Assembly: GCF_963678975.1 (NCBI RefSeq)
Contig: NC_089273.1
Location: forward strand, 4,868,488 to 4,932,487
Direction: 5' to 3'
Length of the DNA: 64,000 nucleotides
Source: Dysidea avara
Taxonomy: Eukaryota; Porifera; Demospongiae; Dictyoceratida; Dysideidae
The notes beneath the pieces were generated by a model. That model was not told where the DNA came from. It worked only from the letters and a program-made list of their open reading frames with translations, and searched no databases. The position numbers were made by a program, and so were the translations under genes. Each line of letters begins with the position of its first letter. Positions within the stretch are counted from its first letter, which is position 1. This document shows, piece after piece, positions 57,441-64,000 of the stretch.

Positions 57441-58289
57441 TTCGGGTGACTGCTCTATCAATACACACGGTAGTGTGTCGTGCGGCCCAAGAAGCCGGCG
57501 CGTAACACCCGTGAGTATATTAACAGGAAGAAAGAAAACGCAATTTTCGCACCTCCTTAGCTCTGTGCTTCCTTAATGAAACAAGACGATTTTTGCTGTG
57601 GACATACCCTCCAACTGCAGCACTCCACATTCCAAATTTGAGCGAAATCGCTTCGCGCGTTCCCTAGATATGCGACTTCAAAAATTGGCTCAGTTTCTTC
57701 GTTGTTTTTTTTTCTTCTTATTTCTTTTTCTTGTCGCACACTTACAAAAACTGCTATAAAACTCGAACGCCATATCCGATTGCCTTGAAATTTGGCACAC
57801 AGAAGGGGGATATAAAGGCGCATCTTGGTACCAACTTTGGCTGGAATACGATAAACAGGCAAAGAGTTATGAGTGATTATTCGCGAAAAATAACACCAAT
57901 ATGTTGTCACGTCTACAGAATAAACCGCGTATGGCAAGAAGCTGAAAATCGGTGGGTGAATAGGTTAACTATTGAACTTCAAACCTATTGTAGTTTGAAA
58001 GAAATCGAGCTAAAAACCAGGAAGATACAACGAAAAAACCAACAGTGTGTAACAATTACGCAATCGAGATCAGCTAATAAAAAAGCGACTGCTTGCCACG
58101 CCTACCAGATAAACCGCTTAGGGTAATGCTTTGAAAATCGTTGTACAGATGGAGTAATCATCTTAGAAACGCTCATCAATGGTGTAGAAGAATCAGACTT
58201 AAAGCCACGGAGTTATAACACGAAATCCAACTTGGTGCAGCAAGTGCGAGATCGAGATACTCTAATAGAGCAGTCATCCTAATAGAGCA

Positions 58290-58945
58290 GTCACCCTGAA
58301 GAGAATTCAAGAGATCAGCTAGAAATAAGAAACCTGTATAGAGATCAGCTACACACAAGTCACCCTGTAGAGAGATCAGCTAGAAGAAGTCACCTTGTAG
58401 AAAGTTCAGTTACAAAGAAACCACCATGTAGAGAGTTCAGCTACAAACTAGCCACCTTGTAGAGACATCAGCTAGAAAAGTTACCTTGTAGAGAGTTCAG
58501 CTACAAAGAAACCATCATGTAGAGAGTTCAGCTGCAAAGAAATCACCCTGTAGAAAATTCTGCCAGAAACAAATTGCCCTGTAGAAAGATCAGTTAGAAG
58601 AAGTTACCTTTTAGAGAGTTCAGCTACAAAGAAACCATTCTGTAAAGAGCTCAGCTGCAAACAAATCACCTGTACAGAATTCAGCTACAAACAAATCACC
58701 CTTCAGAGAGATCAGCTAGAAGAAGTTACCTTGTAGAGAGTTCAGTTACAAAGAAACCATCATTTAGAAAGTTCAGCTACAAACAAATCTCCCTGTAGAG
58801 AGATCAGCTAGAAGAAGTTACCTTGTAGATAGTTCAGCTACAAACAAATCTCCCTGTAGAGAGATCAGCTAGAAGAAATTACCTTGTAGAGAGTTCAGCT
58901 ACAAAGAAACCATCATGTAGAGAGTTCAGCTGCAAAGAAATCACC
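58290..58945 (-). repeat. Satellite array, foldback 2
   Basis: About 21 units of the 30-31-bp repeat in the orientation of 38285-38960. It ends abruptly at 58945 before a non-satellite tract. Confidence 0.92.
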
Positions 58946-59058
58946 ACTGCCCAAATTTCAAGGCAATAGTTCTTTCCAATCTGAAGTTATCAATTGTCAA
59001 AGTTGGCAAATTGGATGTGTGTGGAAGACCCTTTTTCGCAAATCCGGTCACATATGTA
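58946..59058. mobile_element. Isolated TIR-element terminus inside foldback 2
   Basis: ATGTGTGTGGAAGACCCTTT followed by AAATCCGGTCACA and TA is the same end as at 2300-2364. Sequence upstream of it to 58946 belongs to neither the satellite nor the spacer. Confidence 0.5.
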
Positions 59059-59218
59059 TTATATATATAATTTGTACATTTACTGATAAAATATTTAAAA
59101 TACATCTACTTCATCTTTTCTTCTTCCTGTAGTAAAGAAAAAAAACATAGGTTAAAAAAGTCCCAAAGCTGGCCATAGGCCGGCTTTGAGGTATACAAAT
59201 ACAAAAAGAAATGAAATC

Positions 59219-59531
59219 TAATCCAAAACAGCCAAGCTGTAAAAAAAGTGTGCGGCCCTCAGAAAGGCTATGGTGAAAAAAGATGTGAAATCCAAGGTAG
59301 CGGCCAAGAAATGGCTGTGATGGTAGGTTAATGGTAAAAATTTTAAAAATGACAATTCAGGTGAATTTTTGTGCTGCTTCACAAAATTTACCTGAATTGT
59401 CATTATTAAAATTTTTACCATTAACCTACCATCACAGCCATTTCTTGGCCGCCACCTTGGATTTCACATCTTTTTTCACCATAGCCTTTCTGAGGGCCGC
59501 ACATTTTTTTTTACAGCTTGGCTGTTTTGGG
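59219..59531. mobile_element. Palindromic MITE C, copy 5
   Basis: Full arms; directly followed by GATGACTGCTCTATTAGGAT and the right foldback arm, with no satellite between. Confidence 0.85.
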
Positions 59532-59749
59532 ATGACTGCTCTATTAGGATGACTGCTCTATTAGAGTATCTCGATCTCGCACTTGCTACAGCAAGTTGAA
59601 TTTCGTGTTATAACTCCGTGGCTTTAAGTCTGATTCTTCTACACCATTGAGGAGCCTTTCTAAGATGATAACTCCATCTGTACAGCGATTTTTAAAGCAT
59701 TACCCCAAGCGGTTTATCTGATAGGCGTGGCAAGCAGTCGTTTTTTATT

Positions 59750-60205
59750 GGCAGGTTATATAGAGCCGGTACCGGATACACTGTTTTGCCGGCTATTTTG
59801 CCGGCAGTGGAGGGTATAATACTTAGAATGTTACGTGCATTAAAAAAAAACTTGTACAAAAAAAAAGTTGTCTAAGCGAGGGTTCGAACCCGGGCATCCG
59901 TACTCATAAGCAATGTTTGTAACGATTATACCACCGGTGCTGCAGCTAGTCATATTATTTAGTTTCTACGTTATAAACATCCGACTGAAGTGACTTCTAT
60001 ATATAACAAGAGTGAAGAAGAAACCAAAGCTGAACCCTAGCCTACCCCTAACGCTAAGGAACTACTTTTCGCATCCACTAAAGTTGAATGCTGGGGGAAA
60101 CCTACTAGACGCGTGCCCTAAAGTTGAATGCTCGGGGCAACCTACTAGTGCCGGCACAATAGCCGTTAGTGTTTGCAAACCGGTACCGGCTAAATATACA
60201 CTTGG
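59750..60205. mobile_element. 456-bp insertion with 9-bp TSD, carrying a tRNA-like segment
   Basis: TTTTTTATT flanks both ends (59741-59749 and 60206-60214). The opposite arm of the same foldback (58060-58090) is an empty site. Loosely inverted termini share GCCGGTACCGG (left ~59773, right ~60178). Inside are a 30-bp direct repeat (AAAGTTGAATGCT at 60080 and 60120) and a tRNA-like block. Confidence 0.75.
59874..59938 (-). tRNA. tRNA-like pseudogene or SINE head
   Basis: The minus strand has an A-box-like TGGTATAATCGTTAC and a textbook B-box GGGTTCGAACCC about 35 nt later. Acceptor and anticodon stems do not pair well by eye, so a working tRNA is unlikely; polymerase III promoter function is possible. 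Confidence 0.4.
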
Positions 60206-60757
60206 TTTTTTATTAGCTAATCTCGATTGCGTAATTGTTACACACTGTTGGTTTTTTCATTGTATCTTCCTGGTTTTTAGCTCGATTTCTTTCAAACCAC
60301 AAAAGGTTTGAGGTTCAATAGTTAACCTATTCACCCACCGATTTTCAGCTTCTTCCCGTAAGCGGTTTACCCTGTAGGCGTGACAACATATTGGTGTTAT
60401 TTTTCGTAAATAATCGCTCATAACTCTTTGCCTGTTTATCGTATTCCAACCAAAGTTGGTACAGAGATGCGCCTTTATACCCCCCTTCTGTGTGCCAAAT
60501 TGTAAGGCAATTGGATATGGCGTTCGCGTTTTATAGTAGTTTTTGTAAGTGTGCGAAAAGAGGAAGAAAAATAAGAAGAAAAAAAATAACGAAGAAACTA
60601 AGGGAGGGAGTGTCCACAGCAAAAATCGTCTTGTTTCATCAAGGCAACACAGAGCTACGGAGGTTCGAAAATTGCGTTTTCTTTCTTCCTGTCAATATAC
60701 TCACGGGTGTTACGCGCCGGCTTCTTAGACCGTACGACACACTACCGTGTGTCTCGA

Positions 60758-61993
60758 TGCAAGCACGTAGTATGCAAATGCCATGCTCTATGCAAGCACC
60801 TACGTAGCTATACATGTTTCTGCCTCACAGATTTAGCTGATTATCTAGAGCATGGCTAAGAGGATCGGAACTGATACATCATGGTATAATATAGCTAGCT
60901 ATATCTAAATGCTTGGTTGCTACAAATGAAAAGATTATCATGCATGCATGATAGCTACGTACTCAATGCATATTGCAATCAGTCTTGATTTAATGGAAAA
61001 GTAAAATTTAATGATATAAACTGAAATTCCAACCATGAAATTAGGTCAGTAGTGAACACCAACTTTGCTAAATAGATTGAGTACATTTTTGGTATGTTTT
61101 GAACACTATATGTTATGGTCCTCCATTATTTTCCACTGGTAAATTCTTAAAAATACTCTTAGATTCACATTTAGAGGGCCTAATTGTCAAACATTTCCTG
61201 TCCCCAAACCCCCCTAGGTTGGAATGTAGTCATTTCCGAAAAGCTAATTTGACAATGGATGAATCAATCACTATAGGGCCCTGTGAGAAGGCTTGGTATC
61301 TTCTAATGTCCAGCTAGTTACCTATGTCCTTGTCCAACTTAGCCCCCCCTGCCCCTGAATATACACACCACTGATGCATTGATGTGTATAATAACAACAT
61401 TGTGGTGTGCCTGACACACTATTGGTGTTTACCATGTGTTATATATTATAATTGTTCCATTAACCTACCATCAAAGCTATTTCTTGGTCACCAACTTGGA
61501 TATCACATTTTTTCACACTGGTGATTTTGAAAAGGCCACTCTCGTTTTCACAGTTTAACTGCTTTAGTTTTATGTATACTTGTATTACAGCTACATACAA
61601 GGATTTTCATGAACCAGTACTAGCTTAATACACAAGTGCCAATCAAGCAAAGAAAAGAATACAATATTGTATAATTACAAATGTACTTCCCTGAAACCAT
61701 GACACTACTAATGGACATCTATTATAGTAGCAGCTATTATGCTTATATCAGAGGAGCAGGTCATGGCTACCTAGTAATCTAGTAGCTGTAGTGACAGGTT
61801 TTATTGGTTGCAAAATTAAAGAGGTTCTACACAACTTTAAATTCATTACATGGCTACAATAAAAATGCGCAATTCTCAGCAAAACATGTACAGTGACAAA
61901 CTGACAACCTATTTCCTAACCTAGAGTATAAATTAATGTACATTCAAAATTACATTTATGAGAAAAAATGGTCACTGCACTCTAATAATGATG
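60758..61993. other. No gene; half copy of MITE C at 61452-61560
   Basis: Mostly unique AT-rich DNA. At 61452-61560 a diverged half of MITE C is visible (CCATTAACCTACCATCAAAG, TTTCTTGGTCACCAACTTGG). Unrelated small ORFs are ignored. The last part is the 3' flank of the minus-strand exon below. Confidence 0.45.
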
Positions 61994-62618
61994 TTAATCC
62001 AGTTCAACACTTGCTGTGATGTACTTGATACGATATGTTTCATCAGCATCATGGCGGTACATCTCAAGATATAAACCATTAGTGAGGTCTAGGAAATGTT
62101 TATAATTTACAATATTAGTGTAGCCTTCCTCATGCTCTGTCTGACAAGATCCCCATTGTTCAGCTGGCCTGAACTGCATCTTCATTTCACCAGAATATTG
62201 ATTTGCAGATACTAGGGGCCCATTAGTCTCCCTAAAATTTATAAGTACTCCATTACCCTTGTCTGCCTCTGCATGAAAACATGGTGACAATCTACCGTAA
62301 TTACTTGTATCAAATGTAACAAATCCAATAAAATTTTTATCATCACTAACACCAAGTCTTGTATCATGGTCACTACTCTCTCCCAGCGTGGTATCCATTG
62401 CCATTATAATTGCTATAGAAACATTATCATTAACTTTCAGGATGCCAGGAGGAACCAGTTGAATTTGCAGCACAATTTGGTGGGTTGATCCAGTAGAAGA
62501 ACTGATCTCAAAATACCGAGGCTGGACGTCATAAGGTCCAGTGATGACAGCATTATCTGCTATCCATTGAGGGGTCATCAACTGATGATAGGGCAGGATG
62601 ATTTTCTTCACACACACC
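61994..62618 (-). CDS. Probable last exon of a host gene, unknown family (207 codons)
   Basis: The frame is open from 62618 to a stop at 61994 and reads as a well-formed globular protein (balanced composition, no repeats). It has no ATG at its start; TCTCCATTAG directly upstream looks like a 3' splice site, so it is best read as a terminal exon with upstream exons beyond this point. Phrases include VLQIQLVPPGILKVNDN, NFIGFVTFDTSNYG, FRPAEQWGSCQTEHEEGYT and LYLEMYRHDADETY. The alternation of beta-like strands and the two Cys suggest an extracellular beta-sandwich domain, which is inference. I do not recognise the family. No earlier exon could be identified in 62620-64000. Confidence 0.6.
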
Positions 62619-62815
62619 TAATGGAGACACCATGACTACTGCATCAAATGTTTATAACAGTTATTGAATCAATAGTTTTACTACTACTGAAATAGCTCTA
62701 GCTGAAAGTTTACAGTAATTGCATTCACCTTTGTGGTAGCATCTGTACATTGTGACTGTTGGTCTGTTAACATATGCTATTATATGTATGACTATGTACA
62801 TAATACACTGCTTGA

Positions 62816-63041
62816 AGTATCTTAGTTTACTACAGTGGTATATCCCCAGTATATGGAACAGTTAATTGTTTGTTATTTTAGTAGTTTTTCAGTAAACCCG
62901 CATCACTGATGTTTTACTGAGAGTTTAAAACTTAGTAAAATAATTATGTTCCATATACTTAAGTTTACTGACACTTTACTATCAGTATAACTACAGTAAG
63001 GCATCTTAACAAATTAGTAAACTAAGAACCTTCAAGCAGTG
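62816..63041. mobile_element. 226-bp TIR element with CACTG ends
   Basis: The left end CACTGCTTGAAGTATCTTAG and the inverted right end CACTGCTTGAAGGTTCTTAG are followed inside by TTTACTA in both. A second inner inverted pair (TATATGGAAC and GTTCCATATA) makes it largely self-complementary. CACTG termini suggest hAT affinity, but no 8-bp duplication is clear. Confidence 0.65.
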
Positions 63042-63553
63042 ATAATTATACATCCTTAATCCTTATGACCAGGCTTTACAGTATATGGTCATAACCTGTG
63101 ATTCTATCAATATGCTTGCCGCTTCAGGCACTTATTATGGTCAGAATTATGCTAGCATAACACTAAATAAGTTGACCACAATGTGTAAAATTAACTAAGC
63201 CAAAATGATATTAATTCTATTCTGAGCTCAAGTGGGAGATCTAAGTGTAACAACATAATAATTATCATCATAAATGGGCATACAGCTAGCTATAAAAGTC
63301 ACCCTCTTTACTGTCAATTTCAACTGGATAACTGCAACTGTGCTATCATAGCTACTAGCTACAAACCTGTGCTACATCATGATAGTGCTGGCTGTATTCA
63401 TGTTTCTGGGAATGTATTGTTAGTAGCTACTTGACTTTATCGTAAAAGCAATGCTGCTGAAAGAGTAGTTTTTCATGCAATATCTTTACTTTAAGTGAGT
63501 GATTATTGTCTTGTCAGAAAGTGCAAGTTTATTAGCAAAATGTGGGAAGTATA

Positions 63554-63812
63554 TGTGACCGGGCCTGTGAAAACAGGGCATGTGGGCACAAACTACACCC
63601 TGTCACACTACCGGTCATATCTCAGTACTGGAACAGAATGTGTGCATTCTGTAACTTGCATCATAACGCCAATTAAATGCTTATTAATGGCTAAAAATTT
63701 CAATGTCATAGCATAATATGGTGTAAAGAGTTATGAGTCAAGGAAGTGTGAAAAGTAGGAAGTCGGCAAAAATTATGTGCCTACATGCCCTGTTTTCGCA
63801 GGCCCAGTCACA
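63554..63812. mobile_element. 259-bp TIR element with TGTGACCGG-type ends
   Basis: Inverted termini of ~36 bp: left TGTGACCGGGCCTGTGAAAA, right (inverted) TGTGACTGGGCCTGCGAAAA, both followed by CAGGGCATGT. Flanked by TA at the left and TG at the right, compatible with a TA duplication. Related to 27588-28266 by its first nine bases. Confidence 0.75.
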
Positions 63813-64000
63813 TGTGTGGCATCATAAATTTTACACTGCAGTATACAGTAGGTTAATTATTTTTTAAGTATAACAGGACTGACACTTATCAAGTTAATTA
63901 ACTGTTTATCATAGTTCTTTTTCAACAAAAATTCCTTCCTACTAAGTACTGGTGGCTGTATATACTTGTCACAGTTGCTGCATTCAGAAATAGTGTTCAT

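Larger units (their letters stand above)
48415..57458. mobile_element. Foldback element 3 (both outer ends lost)
   Basis: Left arm 48415-48780 (CTATGTAGATGGAGTAACCA on, then TACTCTAATAGAACAGTCA), satellite 48830-49170, spacer, MITE C 49401-50040, loop 50041-53100, MITE C 53113-53330, inverted satellite 53520-57440. The right arm is replaced by the start of foldback 2 directly after GGGTGACTGCTCTATC. Confidence 0.7.
57459..60757. mobile_element. Foldback element 2, 3.3 kb, both termini present
   Basis: The left terminus ACACACGGTAGTGTGTCGTG (57463) and the inverted right terminus (CGACACACTACCGTGTGT, ending ~60752) lead into ~800-bp arms. The right arm carries the 456-bp insertion at 59750-60205. 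Satellite is present only on the left (58290-58945), MITE C at 59219-59531. No target-site duplication is obvious because the left end sits directly in foldback 3 satellite. Arm ORFs of 99-131 aa are present on both strands through symmetry and are not genes. Confidence 0.82.

Noticed and set aside
57557-58126. ORFs of 126 and 131 aa in the foldback 2 arm, and of 121 and 105 aa in the other arm
   Set aside because: They mirror each other through the inverted arms, differ in frame between copies and lack domain features.
59874-59938. Functional nuclear tRNA gene
   Set aside because: A and B boxes are good, but the stems pair poorly and it sits inside a mobile insertion; kept only as a tRNA-like pseudogene.

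Overview
The window is eukaryotic, AT-rich, intron-bearing and packed with transposable elements. The one large host gene encodes a secreted-type, repeat-rich beta-helix protein with a multi-pass membrane C-terminus. This architecture is, from memory, strongly expanded in demosponges, so a sponge (Porifera) is the most likely source; a cnidarian is the next guess. No species call is possible from sequence alone.

Layout. 0-4.1 kb: old debris, namely a decayed BEL/Pao retrotransposon on the minus strand, a short transposon-like coding fragment and a Ulp1/C48-like protease remnant. 4.6-11.9 kb: a two-exon minus-strand gene (about 2237 aa) whose coding sequence carries about 3.4 near-identical tandem copies of a 903-bp block. 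12.2-14.4 kb: a LINE-type ORF1 with a PHD finger but no ORF2, then a hAT-type MITE with perfect 8-bp target duplications. 15-30 kb: no convincing gene; MITEs with TA, 8-bp or 9-bp duplications, a 625-bp near-perfect palindrome, dispersed repeats and a detached end of a large foldback element. 31.3-60.8 kb: three large foldback-type elements, each built from long terminal arms, a recurring 19-bp motif, arrays of a 30-31-bp satellite in opposite orientation on the two sides, and a palindromic MITE near the loop. The first foldback was hit by a MULE-like TIR element, which was in turn hit by a very young 5975-bp BEL/Pao retrotransposon (identical 199-bp LTRs, 5-bp duplication, one in-frame TGA between protease and reverse transcriptase). 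61-64 kb: one probable host exon (minus strand, unknown family) and two more small TIR elements.

The host genes do not form a pathway. The coherent system here is the transposon community: autonomous-type coding capacity (BEL/Pao, LINE ORF1, Ulp1-like remnant) alongside many non-autonomous foldbacks, MITEs and SINEs. Nesting and paralogous empty sites allow several insertion boundaries to be read directly from the sequence.
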